Origin: Cardiobacterium valvarum
Lineage (GTDB): Bacteria > Pseudomonadota > Gammaproteobacteria > Cardiobacteriales > Cardiobacteriaceae
Length of the DNA stretch: 64,000 nt
Assembly: GCF_900460955.1 (NCBI RefSeq)
Contig: NZ_UFUW01000001.1
Location: forward strand, 2,403,001-2,467,000
Direction of reading: 5' to 3'
How positions within the stretch are numbered: the stretch's first letter is position 1; the number at the start of each line of letters is the position of its first letter. The translations under genes and the position numbers were made by a program. The notes under the pieces were generated by a model. It was not told where the DNA came from, did not search any database, and saw nothing but the letters and a program-made list of their open reading frames with translations. Of this stretch, positions 1 to 8,410 are shown in pieces.

Positions 1-291
1 ACCTGGTTCATCTCGCGCCACCAGGGCGCCATCGACTGGATCAAAAGCCAGAGCGAATGGCACATTGACCACTACCTCACCCACCTCGACGACCCTACCG
101 TCATCCAAAATGGCGACACCGTCCTCGGCACCCTGCCCATCCACATTGCCGCCGCCGTCTGCGCCAGAGGCGCGCGCTACTACTTCCTGCAACTGCCGCA
201 AGAAGCGGCGCAGCGTGGCAGCGAATACAGCGCCGCCGACATGGCGGCGATGAGCTGCAGCCTGCGCCGTTACCACATCGAAGCCCTCTAA
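1..291 (+). CDS. csx16: CRISPR-associated protein Csx16, 5'-truncated by window edge
   Basis: The open frame from base 1 encodes 96 residues ending in TAA at 289-291; the start lies outside the window. It begins TWFISRHQGAIDW and continues with GDTVLGTLPIHIAAAVCARGARYYF and EYSAADM (two separated segments), the pattern of the Csx16 (VVA1548-type) family, whose members are about 100 residues, so only a few residues are missing. Csx16 is found with type III CRISPR systems; recent work places it with small proteins that degrade cyclic oligoadenylate (ring nucleases), which would make it the off-switch for the CARF-HEPN effector that follows. Family recognition is from sequence; activity is inferred from the family. 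Its stop codon touches the left end of a small inverted-repeat element. Confidence 0.85.
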   Translation, partial: TWFISRHQGAIDWIKSQSEWHIDHYLTHLDDPTVIQNGDTVLGTLPIHIAAAVCARGARYYFLQLPQEAAQRGSEYSAADMAAMSCSLRRYHIEAL

Positions 292-394
292 TACCAATCC
301 CAGAAAATAATCTGACTGTGTTGGCTCGCCTCGCCGTACTATCTGTACTGTCTTCGGCTCGCCGCCTTGTCAGCTTGATTTCTGGAATTGGTAT
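291..394. repeat. MITE-like element, copy 1 (terminal inverted repeats)
   Basis: A 104-bp segment fills the gap between csx16 and the CARF-HEPN gene. Its left end ATACCAATCCCAGAAA is mirrored at the right end (TTTCTGGAATTGGTAT) with one mismatch. A second, diverged copy in opposite orientation lies at 30336-30436, so this is a mobile or dispersed repeat rather than a local hairpin. No coding capacity is evident. Confidence 0.65.
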
Positions 395-416
395 AACCCA
401 ACCAACCGGAGCACCC

Positions 417-1634
417 ATGACCCGCAAACTCATCACCCTCCTCGGCAAAGCGCAAAAAGGCGGTGACTACCGCGAAGCCAACTACCTACTGGATGACCAA
501 ACCTATCGCACCTCCTACTTTGGCCTTGCCCTCGACCAACACCTGCAAAGTGATCACCTCATCATCCTCGGCACCAGCGGCAGCATGTGGGACAACCTCG
601 CCCAGCAGCTCGGCATTGATGCCGACCTTGCCCTGCTCGAAGCCGCCGAACAGGATAGCGTCACCCCTGCCCTTCTCGCCCCGCTCGCGCAGGCGGCAAG
701 CGACAAGCTCGGCAAACCCGTCACCTGCGACCTCATCCCCTATGGCCGCAGCGAGGCCGAACAAATCGCCACCATCAACCACATCCTCCACTACTACGCA
801 AAAGGCGACCGCGCCATTCTTGATGTGACCCACGGCCTGCGCCACCTGCCGATGCTCATCCAGCAAATCGCCAACCTCCTGCCCACTTTGCGCTGCACCA
901 GCATCGAAGGCATCCACTACGGCGCACTCGACCTCACCCGCGACGATGCCACGCCCGTTCTGCGCATGGACGGCCTGCAACACATCAGCGCCTGGCAAAA
1001 CGCCCTCGCCGCCTACGATTACAGCGGCAACAGCGCCGCCCTTGTTCCCATCCTCAACACCATCGGCATCAGCGACGCCACCACCCGCCTGCTCGCCCAG
1101 GCCTCCTTCGCCGAACAAACTCACAACCTGCGCCAGTACCGCGAGAAAATCCGGCAATTCCTCGCCGCCCTGAAAAAAGAACCCCCGACCCCGCTGCTCG
1201 GCCTCATCCAGCCAACCCTGCACGAACGCCTCAAACTCGACCCCAAACAGCGCGACTGGGAACACCGCTTCCACCTCGCCACACAGGCGCTGCACAATGG
1301 CGACTACCTGCGCGCCGCCCTCTACGGCTACGAAGCCATCTTTGAACGCATCCTGGATGACAACCACCTCCAGCACAACGACGACTACGAAACACGCAAA
1401 AACGCCGTGCTGCGCTACATCCAAAGCCGCAAAGCCGACTGGCGCGACGCCAAAAGCGGCAGCCGGCACAGCCACACCCTCTACGACAAATACGAAAAAC
1501 TGCGACAAATCCGCAACGCGCTCACGCATGGCGAAAGAGGCAATGAATACATCACCGCCACCCTGAATAACGAAGACAAACTCCGCCGCGAACTGGCCGA
1601 CTGCCTCGACAAACTCAAAACCCTGACCCTCTGA
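417..1634 (+). CDS. CARF-HEPN type III CRISPR ancillary ribonuclease (Csx1/Csx2, TM1812-like)
   Basis: A protein of 405 residues, if started at the ATG at 417; the open frame continues upstream through the inverted-repeat element, but family-like sequence (MTRKLITLLGKAQKGGDY) starts here. The N-terminal half is a CARF-type sensor: a glycine-rich LIILGTSGS loop near residues 47-56 and the DVTHGLRHLP motif near 136-145, typical of the TM1812/Csx2 group. The C-terminal part carries the HEPN ribonuclease signature R-x4-H (R366 to H371 in RNALTHG). Such proteins are single-strand RNases switched on by cyclic oligoadenylate made by Cas10. No cas10 or csm/cmr gene is in the window; those would be upstream. 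With csx16 before it and an array after it, this is the accessory end of a type III locus. Confidence 0.85.
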   Translation: MTRKLITLLGKAQKGGDYREANYLLDDQTYRTSYFGLALDQHLQSDHLIILGTSGSMWDNLAQQLGIDADLALLEAAEQDSVTPALLAPLAQAASDKLGKPVTCDLIPYGRSEAEQIATINHILHYYAKGDRAILDVTHGLRHLPMLIQQIANLLPTLRCTSIEGIHYGALDLTRDDATPVLRMDGLQHISAWQNALAAYDYSGNSAALVPILNTIGISDATTRLLAQASFAEQTHNLRQYREKIRQFLAALKKEPPTPLLGLIQPTLHERLKLDPKQRDWEHRFHLATQALHNGDYLRAALYGYEAIFERILDDNHLQHNDDYETRKNAVLRYIQSRKADWRDAKSGSRHSHTLYDKYEKLRQIRNALTHGERGNEYITATLNNEDKLRRELADCLDKLKTLTL

Positions 1635-1782
1635 GCCGCCGCCCCTTGCGATACCCGCCCGCCGCCGGAAAACCGCCCCGGCGGGATTGCAGGCGCGAAG
1701 CGCGCAAATACGGCAAAAACACAGAAAACATGACATGGCATTTGCAGAAGAACCGCCCTAGAATGACGGAAAACTGATCTCT

Positions 1783-2039
1783 AACAATCGGCAGACCCTG
1801 AAACAAAGGGATTAAGACACGTTCGTCATGTTCTCTCCTGTTTTCGCGTCAGAATAAAAAACGTCCCTGAACCAAAGGGATTAAGACCAATTCTCACAGT
1901 GTATATTTTCACAATTGTATCCGAATAAAAAACGTCCCTGAACCAAAGGGATTAAGACTTGCGCAAGCCACACAAACACCTGCACAAACACCTGCCCTAT
2001 ATCAGAATAAAAAACGTCCCTGAACCAAAGGGATTAGAC
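1783..2039 (+). CRISPR. Short CRISPR array, 4 repeats and 3 spacers
   Basis: Three good 36-bp repeats start at 1852, 1923 and 2005 with GAATAAAAAACGTCCCTGAA and end in GGGATTAAGAC; a fourth, degraded at its 5' half, ends at 1818. The last copy (2005-2039) lacks one A. Spacers are 33, 35 and 46 nt. The 3' end ATTAAGAC resembles the 8-nt crRNA handle of type III/I-B-like repeats, so I read the array on the plus strand. Spacer 3 (1959-2004) contains a 12-bp direct duplication (CACAAACACCTG twice), which explains its excess length. No cas1/cas2 is visible. Few spacers and end decay suggest an inactive or shrinking array. Confidence 0.88.
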
Positions 2040-2092
2040 GTTATGCCCAGCGTCGTTTTCCTGCCGTTGTGCTGTTGTGCCATGCCAAATGC

Positions 2093-2570
2093 CGCCAAGC
2101 GGCGTCATTACTGGGTTCGTTAAACGGCGCAAATACTGTCCCCGCCAAGCGGCGTCATTACTGGGTTCGTCAAGCGGCGTAAATGCTGGGCTAGCCAAGC
2201 GGCGCAAATACTGTCCCCGCCAAGCGGCGTAAATGCTGGGCTAGCCAAGCGGCGCAAATACTGTCCCCGCCAAGCGGCGTAAATGCTGGGCTAGCCAAGC
2301 GGCGCAAATACTGTCCCCGCCAAGCGGCGTAAATGCTGGGCTAGCCAAGCGGCGCAAATACTGTCCCCGCCAAGCGGCGTAAATGCTGGGCTAGCCAAGC
2401 GGCGCAAATACTGTCCCCGCCAAGCGGCGTAAATGCTGGGTTAGCCAAGCGGCGCAAATACTGTCCCCGCCAAGCGGCGTAAATGCTGGGCTAGCCAAGC
2501 GGCGCAAATACTGTCCCCGCCAAGCGGCGTAAATGCTGGGCTCGCCAAGCGGTGTGGTTACTGGATTTTG
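2093..2570. repeat. Tandem array of 25-bp repeat (50-bp dimer), about 19 monomers
   Basis: Monomers with the core CCAAGCGGCG(T/C)AAAT(G/A)CTG follow one another every 25 bp. From about 2221 the pattern is a strict 50-bp dimer, alternating a spacer GGGCTAG with TCCCCG. The same core, or its complement, recurs at 4150-4340, 23647-23790, 29740-30335 and 38700-38960 and inside the 100-bp units at 46-54 kb. It is non-coding; frames that read through it produce only low-complexity peptide. Confidence 0.9.
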
Positions 2571-2607
2571 TCGCTGCGTGATTATTTTTCTGCTGCCCCC
2601 ACCCCAA

Positions 2608-2679
2608 CCCCTCCGCCGGGTACCCACAAAAACGCTCGCGTTTTGTGGGGCGCGGCCACAGGTGGAGGGGCTTTTTTTG
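2608..2679 (+). terminator. Large hairpin followed by T-run
   Basis: CCCCTCC at 2608 pairs with GGAGGGG at 2664-2670, followed by seven T. Inside it a second stem, CCACAAAA / TTTTGTGG, encloses an alternating GC loop. It looks like an intrinsic terminator facing right, but no plus-strand gene lies immediately upstream; it could end CRISPR or repeat transcription. A similarly built palindrome is at 52759-52800. Confidence 0.4.
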
Positions 2680-2819
2680 TGCGAGCTTCAAGGATGGATG
2701 CCCGTCAAGCGGCGCAAATACTGCCCCGTCAAGCGACGTCGTTACCGGGTCCGCCGGGGCATGGCATTCCGCCTGCCATATCGGTATCGTCGCCTTCCCG
2801 TCGTCCACCGGATATAGCC

Positions 2820-4091
2820 ATGCCCCCTTCCCTCCGCCTGCGTCTCGCCCTCGCCCTCACCGTCGCCATCATCCTTGTCGCCATCGGTGCCGGGGTGGCC
2901 GCCTTCTACACCATCCTGGATGAAACGCACGACGAGCAGGACAGCCTCCTCAGCCAGACCGCCGCCCTGATCGATCCTTACAACCCGCTGCCGCTCTACG
3001 ACGGCGACGACAGCAACCACATCGATATCCAGCCCGTCTCGCCCTTTGGCCGCTACGGCCATTTCTTCCGCCAGAATCCCGCCGACGGCTTCCACGACAT
3101 CGGCCGGCGCGGCGAGCGCTACCGCGCCTATATCCACACCTATCCGGACGGCTACCGCCTCGCCTTCATCCAGGACAGCACCTACCGTGATCAGGCCGCC
3201 TATGCTGGTGCGCGGCACGTCATCACGCCGCTGCTCCTGCTCGTGCCGCTGCTTATCGTGGTCAGCCTCATCACCGTGCACCGCGCCTTGCGCCCGGTGC
3301 GCCGCCTTTCGCACCAGCTCGCCGCGCGTGACGAACGCGACCTCTCGCCGCTGGCCGACGCGCATATCCCCAGCGAAATCAGCGGCTTCATCCATGCCAT
3401 CAACCACCTGCTGACGCGAATCGACGCCGCCCTCAAACGCGAACAACGCTTCATCGCCGACGCCGCGCACGAACTGCGCACGCCGATGACCGCGCTGACC
3501 CTGCAAGCGGAACGCCTCGCCGCGCAGATGGATAACGACGCCGCCCGGCGCGAACTCGAACCGCTGCGCAACGGCATCCGCCGCAGCAGCGCCCTGCTCG
3601 AACAACTGCTCACCCTCGCACGCAGCCAGCATCGGGACGACTCCCCGGCCAGTTGCCATGTGCAAGCGGTGTACCGGCAAGTGGTGGAAACCCTGCTGCC
3701 ACTGGCGGAAGCGGCAGATTGCGACCTCGGCATCAGCGACAGCACGGACGCCGAACTGCCACTACCGGCGACCGAGCTCTACACCCTCATCAAAAACCTC
3801 GCCGATAACGCCATCCGCCACGGCGGACAGCGCATAGACCTCGGTATCGCGGTAAACGGGCGCACCACCACCCTCAGCGTCGAAGACAACGGCGACGGCA
3901 TCCCTGTCGCCGAACGCGAACGCGTCCTTGACCCCTTCTACCGCCGCCTGGAAAACAGCAGCGACGGCACGGGACTGGGCCTCGCCATCGTGAAAAGCCT
4001 CTGCGACAAACACGGCGCTCAGCTCAGCCTGCACGACGCCCACCACAGCAAGAACGGCCTGCGCGTGGAAATCCGGTTCACAGCGCGCTAA
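2820..4091 (+). CDS. Two-component sensor histidine kinase (orphan)
   Basis: A 423-residue inner-membrane kinase. A transmembrane helix at about residues 8-30, a periplasmic sensor of about 105 residues and a second helix near 134-154 are followed by a HAMP-like linker. The phosphoacceptor box is FIADAAHELRTPMTAL with H217. The ATPase part shows the N box NLADNAIRHGG, DNGDGIP (G1) and GTGLGLAIV (G2). The layout resembles the QseC/PmrB group. I chose the ATG at 2820 because the helix follows at once; the open frame extends 84 codons upstream but through repeats and a hairpin. No response regulator is adjacent: upstream is a repeat array and downstream a convergent lipoprotein gene. Stimulus unknown. 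Confidence 0.85.
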   Translation: MPPSLRLRLALALTVAIILVAIGAGVAAFYTILDETHDEQDSLLSQTAALIDPYNPLPLYDGDDSNHIDIQPVSPFGRYGHFFRQNPADGFHDIGRRGERYRAYIHTYPDGYRLAFIQDSTYRDQAAYAGARHVITPLLLLVPLLIVVSLITVHRALRPVRRLSHQLAARDERDLSPLADAHIPSEISGFIHAINHLLTRIDAALKREQRFIADAAHELRTPMTALTLQAERLAAQMDNDAARRELEPLRNGIRRSSALLEQLLTLARSQHRDDSPASCHVQAVYRQVVETLLPLAEAADCDLGISDSTDAELPLPATELYTLIKNLADNAIRHGGQRIDLGIAVNGRTTTLSVEDNGDGIPVAERERVLDPFYRRLENSSDGTGLGLAIVKSLCDKHGAQLSLHDAHHSKNGLRVEIRFTAR

Positions 4092-4149
4092 ACCTCGCCG
4101 CAACCTCACGCGCCAAGAAGCCCGTATCCATCCCGCTTGCCGCGAGAGC

Positions 4150-4340
4150 AGCATTTACGTCGCTTGACGGGTCCAGTATTTATGCTGCTTGATGACGAGC
4201 CCAGTGTTTACGCCGCTTGACGGGTCCAGTGTTTACGCCGCTTGACGGGTCCAGTGTTTACGCCGCTTGACGGGTCCAGTGTTTACGCCGCTTGACGGGC
4301 CGATATTTGCACTACCCAGCGGTGTCAATACCGGGTTTTG
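4150..4340. repeat. Tandem copies of the 25-bp repeat, inverted orientation
   Basis: At least six copies with the core CGCCGCTTGACGGGTCCAGT, the reverse complement of the 2.1-kb array unit, spaced about 25 bp. It fills the gap between the sensor kinase gene and the convergent lipoprotein gene. Confidence 0.85.
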
Positions 4341-4363
4341 TCATGTCCGCAGGACGCAGCCAT

Positions 4364-4389
4364 AAAAAAACCCTCCCGCTGGGGGAGGA
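4364..4389 (-). terminator. Rho-independent terminator of the glycine-zipper lipoprotein gene
   Basis: Read on the minus strand: ATCCTCCCCC, a short loop, then GGGAGGG followed by seven T. It lies about 30 bases beyond the stop codon at 4419. Confidence 0.75.
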
Positions 4390-4418
4390 TTTGGCGACCG
4401 CAATGCGCGGCGGAGATT

Positions 4419-4916
4419 CTACAAGGGAGCAACGCCACCGCTGATGCCCCAGCTCTGCGTGCGCCCTTTTTGTTCGGTGTAGTTGTAGTCGCTGACGCGA
4501 CCTGTGGCGAGCGAGATTTCCACTTCCAGCATTTGCGATTCCTGGCGCGCGGTCACAGCGTTGTCACCAAGCAGCCCGCCGGCAGCAGCACCAACGCCGG
4601 TAGCAATCGCCTGACCGCTGCCGCCACCGATCTGGTGTCCGAGCACGCCACCGAGGATGGCACCGCCAATGCCCGCCGCCCCTTTCTTGATGCTGTCATC
4701 GTTGCGGTAGGCATAGACCAGTTTTTTGACGCCCAGTTTCTGGTTGATTTGTACGGAAACCGGTTCGCCGAACATGGCGCGGATTTGTGCTTCGGTAGTG
4801 ACGTTGCGCTGGATGGCATTAACATTGCCGTAGTTCAGGCGGTCTCCGTGGCTGATACCGCAGCCGCTAAGTGCAAGAGCGAGGATGGCGGCAAGGAAGG
4901 TGTATTTGTTATTCAT
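4419..4916 (-). CDS. Glycine-zipper outer membrane lipoprotein
   Basis: A protein of 165 residues. The start is the ATG at 4916 (MNNKYTF); a TTG two codons upstream is less likely. The signal peptide ends in the lipobox LSGC, giving a lipidated N-terminal cysteine. Residues about 30-75 resemble SmpA/OmlA-type segments (VTTEAQIRAMFGEPVSV). They are followed by a glycine-zipper 2TM stretch with GGAILGGVLGHQIGGGSG and GVGAAAGGLLGD, as in 17-kDa surface antigens and SlyB/PcP-type lipoproteins. These proteins sit in the outer membrane and affect envelope integrity; no specific role can be claimed. A terminator follows. The gene is monocistronic, with an OmpA remnant behind its promoter. Confidence 0.75.
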   Translation of the reverse strand: MNNKYTFLAAILALALSGCGISHGDRLNYGNVNAIQRNVTTEAQIRAMFGEPVSVQINQKLGVKKLVYAYRNDDSIKKGAAGIGGAILGGVLGHQIGGGSGQAIATGVGAAAGGLLGDNAVTARQESQMLEVEISLATGRVSDYNYTEQKGRTQSWGISGGVAPL

Positions 4917-4984
4917 AGTCAATTCTCTATGGTTGGGGAAGTCATCGTTATCCTACGCCTTTTGCTGCGCTGGCAGCATACCGC

Positions 4985-5185
4985 TTATTCACCCGCCGCA
5001 CCGACCGTAATTTCCACGCGACGATCGGGTTGCAAGCAGGCAATCAGCGCCTCTTTGCCCATGCTGTCGCGATAGTTACCGGGCGGGTGTGCGCTACCCA
5101 GGCCGGCGCTGCAAATGCGGTTCGCCGCGATACCGCCACGGGCAAGGTAATCACGCACGACTTCAGCGCGAGACGCGAGAGTTCA
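4985..5185 (-). pseudogene. OmpA-family C-terminal fragment, truncated near an IS
   Basis: Minus-strand reading gives SRAEVVRDYLARGGIAANRI, then GLGSAHPPGNYRDSMGKEAL and QPDRRVEITV before TAA at 4985-4987. This is the end of an OmpA-like peptidoglycan-binding domain (the RAExVRDYL and RRVEI pattern). Nothing in frame continues past about 5185, and the IS at 5230 lies just beyond. The rest of the gene does not reappear after the IS, so the element probably came with a deletion. Confidence 0.7.
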
Positions 5186-5379
5186 GGTGTAATGGACAAA
5201 AAAGGTGTTAAAAATCGCTGTAGCCCTTAGAACGTGTTCATAGTCTCTGCTGTAAACTATCGGTATGAACAGAAAAGCCTACCCAAGCGATATCAGTCGC
5301 ACACAATTTGCCCCCCTTCTGCCTCTTTTGGAAAGTGCCCGTAAACGCACAGCACCGCGCAAAGTGGATTTGTACGATA

Positions 5380-6233
5380 GACCTCTTGCGAAAGTATCCT
5401 GAAGATTTACAATTCCCAAATGAAATACGAAAACCTCATCCAAAGAAGCAATAGCGAATTCAAACGGCTCACAGGTGTAACGCCCGTCCTTTTTCACGAG
5501 ATGCTGCAAGTTACCACAGAAGCAGAAAGCCGGAAGATCAAGTCAGGCAGGCCGCATACGCTCAGCTTGGCAGACCAACTGCTGCTTACCCTAAGCTATC
5601 TGCGTCATTACCATACCCAACTCGAATTGGCCGCCATCTACGGCCTTTCCGAAAGTAATGTCTGCCGTACCATCCGTAAAACCGAGGACGCCCTCATCCG
5701 TTGCAAACGCTTTTCCCTGCCAAAACACAAGAATCCGGGCGATCAAACGGTCATCATTGACGTGACCGAAAGCCCAATTGAACGTCCCAAAAAAACAGCG
5801 GCAGTATTACAGCGGCAAGAAAAAGCGGCACACGGTTAAAATCCAGGTCATATACGGCAGAGAAACTGAAAAAATCATCAGCATCCGGACGGGGATGGGT
5901 GCTCAGCATGACATGCGTTTAGCCAAGAGGCACCTTACAGAGCTTTATCCCTACAAAATAGTCATTGCGGATAAGGGTTACCAAGGATTAGCTAAAACCG
6001 GATTGCAGACCCCAAAAAAGAAATCCAAACATCATCCGCTGAACAAACAGGATAAAGAGGCGAACAGGCTGTTAGGCAAACTCAGAACCGTCGTCGAGCA
6101 CATCAACAGGAAACTGAAGATATTCAAAATATTGTCGCTGCCTTACCGCAACAGGCGGAAACGGTTCGGGTTAAGGGCAAATCTGATTGCAGGACTGGTT
6201 AATGCGATGGGATGAATATTTTCGCAAGAGGTC
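5380..6233 (+). mobile_element. Complete IS5-family element, two overlapping frames, nested in the older IS
   Basis: An 854-bp element bounded by GACCTCTTGCGAAA and its complement, flanked on both sides by TA. It is apparently intact: both frames are open and the ends match. It sits inside the IS1031-group element and so is the younger of the two. Confidence 0.85.
5420..6215 (+). CDS. IS5-family transposase (orfA/orfB, probable -1 frameshift)
   Basis: Frame 1 (5420-5839) begins MKYENLIQRSNSEFKRLTGV and carries a helix-turn-helix-like segment (LAAIYGLSESNVCRTIRKTE) and the first catalytic D in TVIIDVTESPI. Frame 2 (to 6215) carries YSGKKKRHTVKIQV, the second D in VIADKGYQG and the E in RTVVEHINRKLK. 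The frames overlap around an A7 run after GTCCC near 5790, a plausible slippery site for making one fused DDE protein. Two overlapping frames are usual in several IS5 subgroups. The element looks functional. Confidence 0.8.
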
Positions 6234-6741
6234 TAATGAAGCAACCACTTTCCTGATTATTGATGCGCAGAGTGTGAAGAACACGGATACCGCCATGGAA
6301 AAAAGCTACGATGCCAACAAGAAAGTGAGCGGTATCAAGCGGCATATAGCGGTTGACACGCAGGGTTTGCCGCATACCCTTGCGGTAACGACGGCGGATG
6401 TTACGGATAGGAAAGGCTGCCTGCTAACCTTGGAACGTGAGCGGGATAATCTTTGGCGCGGTACAAAAAGTCCTTGCTGACGGTGGTTACACAGGTAAGG
6501 CATTTGCTTCGTCGGTACAGGGGTTGATGGGTGCGGAGGTAGAGATTGCCAAACGAAACGAATTGCACCGTTTTACGGTATTGCCGCAGCGATGGGTAGT
6601 AGAGCGCAGTTTTTCCTAGTTGGAAAAGAACAGGCGGCTTTGAAAAAACTGTGAGCGTAAGTTGAGTACCAGTCTGCAAATGGTAGTTTTGGCTTTCTTG
6701 GGAGTCCTGCTACGAAAACTATGAACACGTTCTAAGAATAA

Positions 6742-6828
6742 TGGTGCCCAGAAGAGGACTCGAACCTCCAAGGGATTGCTCCCACTAGGACCTGAACCTA
6801 GCGCGTCTACCAATTCCGCCATCTGGGC
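6742..6828 (-). tRNA. tRNA-Leu (CAG)
   Basis: Minus-strand sequence starts GCCCAGATGGCGGAATTGG, has the long class II variable arm (TGGGAGCAATCCC), the T-loop GGTTCGAGTCC and an encoded CCA end. The anticodon stem CTAGG/CCTAG encloses loop TTCAGGT, giving anticodon CAG. It lies 19 bases downstream of the Thr tRNA, probably cotranscribed. Confidence 0.93.
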
Positions 6829-6847
6829 ATTCAGTAACTTTAATTTC

Positions 6848-6923
6848 TGGAGCCGGAGACAGGAGTTGAACCCGCGACATCCTCATTACAAGTGAGGCGC
6901 TCTACCAACTGAGCTACTCCGGC
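6848..6923 (-). tRNA. tRNA-Thr (TGT)
   Basis: A 76-nt minus-strand cloverleaf: acceptor GCCGGAG/CTCCGGC, D-loop AGCTCAGTTGGTAGAGC, anticodon stem CTCAC with loop TTGTAAT (anticodon TGT), T-loop GGGTTCAACTCC, encoded CCA. It is followed by tRNA-Leu(CAG). Confidence 0.93.
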
Positions 6924-7527
6924 TGCTATAGTGTGCAGTAATGTGATGTGCACTTTATAATATTCTTTCACTACAAAGCAAGTTTTTTGTTCCAGCGCCA
7001 TTATACGTAAAAACTCGGGTGGTGTTCTAGGGGCTGTTGACATTATCGCAAGGCGATAACGGTAGCAGCCAGATAAATATTGGCGGAAAAGGATGTATCC
7101 GTCTTTTCCGCCCGCATGGCAACTTCCTCGAACTTTTTCAATTTACAGAAGAAATTTTCAACCAGATGCCGCCACTTATACATCTCCTTGTCATACTCGC
7201 GCGCTGCCTTACGGTTACTGCGCGGCGGGATAACCACTTTACTGCCGCGCTCTGTCAAATCCTTAACCAGCCAATCCGCATCAAACGCCTTATCCGCCAG
7301 CAATGCCCCACATTCCCTGTCCCTAATCAAAGGTTCAACCCCGCAAATGTCATGACGTTGCCCGGGTAGTAGGCGGAATCCCACCAGATTTCCCAAGGCA
7401 TCCACCAAAGCCAGTATTTTGGTCGTCATACCGCCTTTGGATTTACCTATGGCCTGATTCAGGGTCCCCCTTTTGCCCCCTGACCGTGGAGGTGGACTTT
7501 GACAATGCTGCCATCAATCATGGCATA

Positions 7528-8410
7528 TAGTTAAATAGCAAAAAAACAGTAACCATCAAAATTATGACCTATCCAGCCCATATCCGTAAAAAAATCCTTG
7601 CAGAACTCGAAGATAGCACCTATCGCGAAGTGGCAGCCAGACACCGCATCAGCCCCAACACCCTTGCTACCTGGAAGAAACAGCCACAACCCAAAGGCAG
7701 CCGCCGTTCTACGCCTCGCCTTCTTACAGAAGAAGTCATCCGGCAAGACGTGGCCGAGCACCCTGATGACTATCAATGGGAAAGGGCTGCACGTCTGGGC
7801 TGCTCGCAAAACGGCATCTGCAAGGCGCTCAAACGCTATCGCTTCACCGTTAAAAAAAAGACTTCCGCCACCGCAAGGCAGACGAAGAAAAACGCCGTGA
7901 ATTCCTCGAAGTAAAAAGTGTCTACGAAGAACGCCTGCATCCCTTTGTTTATATCGATGAAAGCGGCTTCAGAAAAGACATCTCCCGTCCTTACGGTTAT
8001 GCACCACGCGGGCAAAAATGCGCAGGGGTATCCGGATGGAGCAAGGCACAAACCAACGTTATAGGCGCCCTGTGTGGCACTGTGCCATTTGCTTTCACTG
8101 CCTTTGATTGCAGCATAGACAGCGATGTTTTTCATACATGGGCGACAGAAATACTGCTACCGGAGCTGCCCGCCTGCAGTGTGATCGTGATGGACAACGC
8201 CTCCTTCCACAAGCGGCAGGACACGCTGGATGCATTGCAGGCTGAGGGACATACGGTGCTGTGGCTTCCGCCCTATAGCCCGGATTTCAACCCGATAGAG
8301 AAGACATGGGCATGGATCAAACGGTTGAGGAAACAATGGCGGTTGGCTGATGTGAATGCCCTGCTGTTTTGGTTCTTTACTCTCGTTACTCTTTATTAGC
8401 AATTCGACTA
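7528..8410 (+). mobile_element. IS630-family element inserted at TA
   Basis: An 883-bp element with imperfect terminal repeats TAGTTAAATAGCAAA (left) and TAGTCGAATTGCTAA (right, complemented), flanked by TA on both sides. Its left end (about 50 bp) is repeated in inverse orientation at 8880-8935, and a related short non-coding element lies at 50178-50472. Confidence 0.85.
7564..8399 (+). CDS. IS630-family transposase in two frames
   Basis: Frame 1 (7564-7914) encodes the helix-turn-helix region: MTYPAHIRKKILAELED, then YREVAARHRISPNTLATWKK. The second frame continues with REFLEVKSVYEERLHPF and the DDE core: D in YIDESGF, D in IVMDNASFH, E in DFNPIEKTWAW, ending at 8399. The switch lies at GTTAAAAAAAAGAC (about 7849-7862), where slippage on A8 would join them. 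A-run frameshifting is known in IS630 relatives. Otherwise it would be a simple frameshift mutation. Total about 278 residues if fused. Confidence 0.8.

Larger units (their letters stand above)
5265..6724 (+). pseudogene. IS1031-group transposase, broken
   Basis: DDE transposase remnants: first D in IIDAQSVK, second D in ADGGYTG, E in the VERSFS-LEK stretch. The reading frame is lost through the nested IS with its internal deletion, a one-base insertion (AATCTTTGG against AATCTTGG in the 9-kb copy) and two premature stops. No active product is expected. Confidence 0.85.
5230..6732 (+). mobile_element. IS5-family (IS1031-group) element, degraded and interrupted by a second IS
   Basis: Terminal inverted repeats GAACGTGTTCATAG (5230) and its complement (to 6732) are flanked by TA, the expected target duplication. 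The transposase begins MNRKAYPSDISRTQFAPLLP at 5265. It is cut after VDLYD by the inner element at 5380 and resumes at about 6238 with FLIIDAQSVKNTD, ADGGYTGKAF and VERSFS. The middle of the protein is missing, so the inner insertion was accompanied by a deletion. There is an extra base near 6453, and two stop codons (TAG at 6618-6620, TGA shortly after) follow. The element is dead. Related fragments lie at 8964-9314 and 60043-60370. Confidence 0.85.

Noticed and set aside
486..1736. 416-codon minus-strand frame
   Set aside because: Antisense to the CARF-HEPN gene with shadow-type composition.
1736..1764. Promoter for the CRISPR array (TAGAAT at 1759)
   Set aside because: The only -35-like box (TTGCAG) is 11 bases away, too close; no acceptable partner was found.
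2568..2819. N-terminal extension of the sensor kinase
   Set aside because: The frame is open but crosses the repeat array end and a terminator-like hairpin; the membrane helix begins just after the ATG at 2820.
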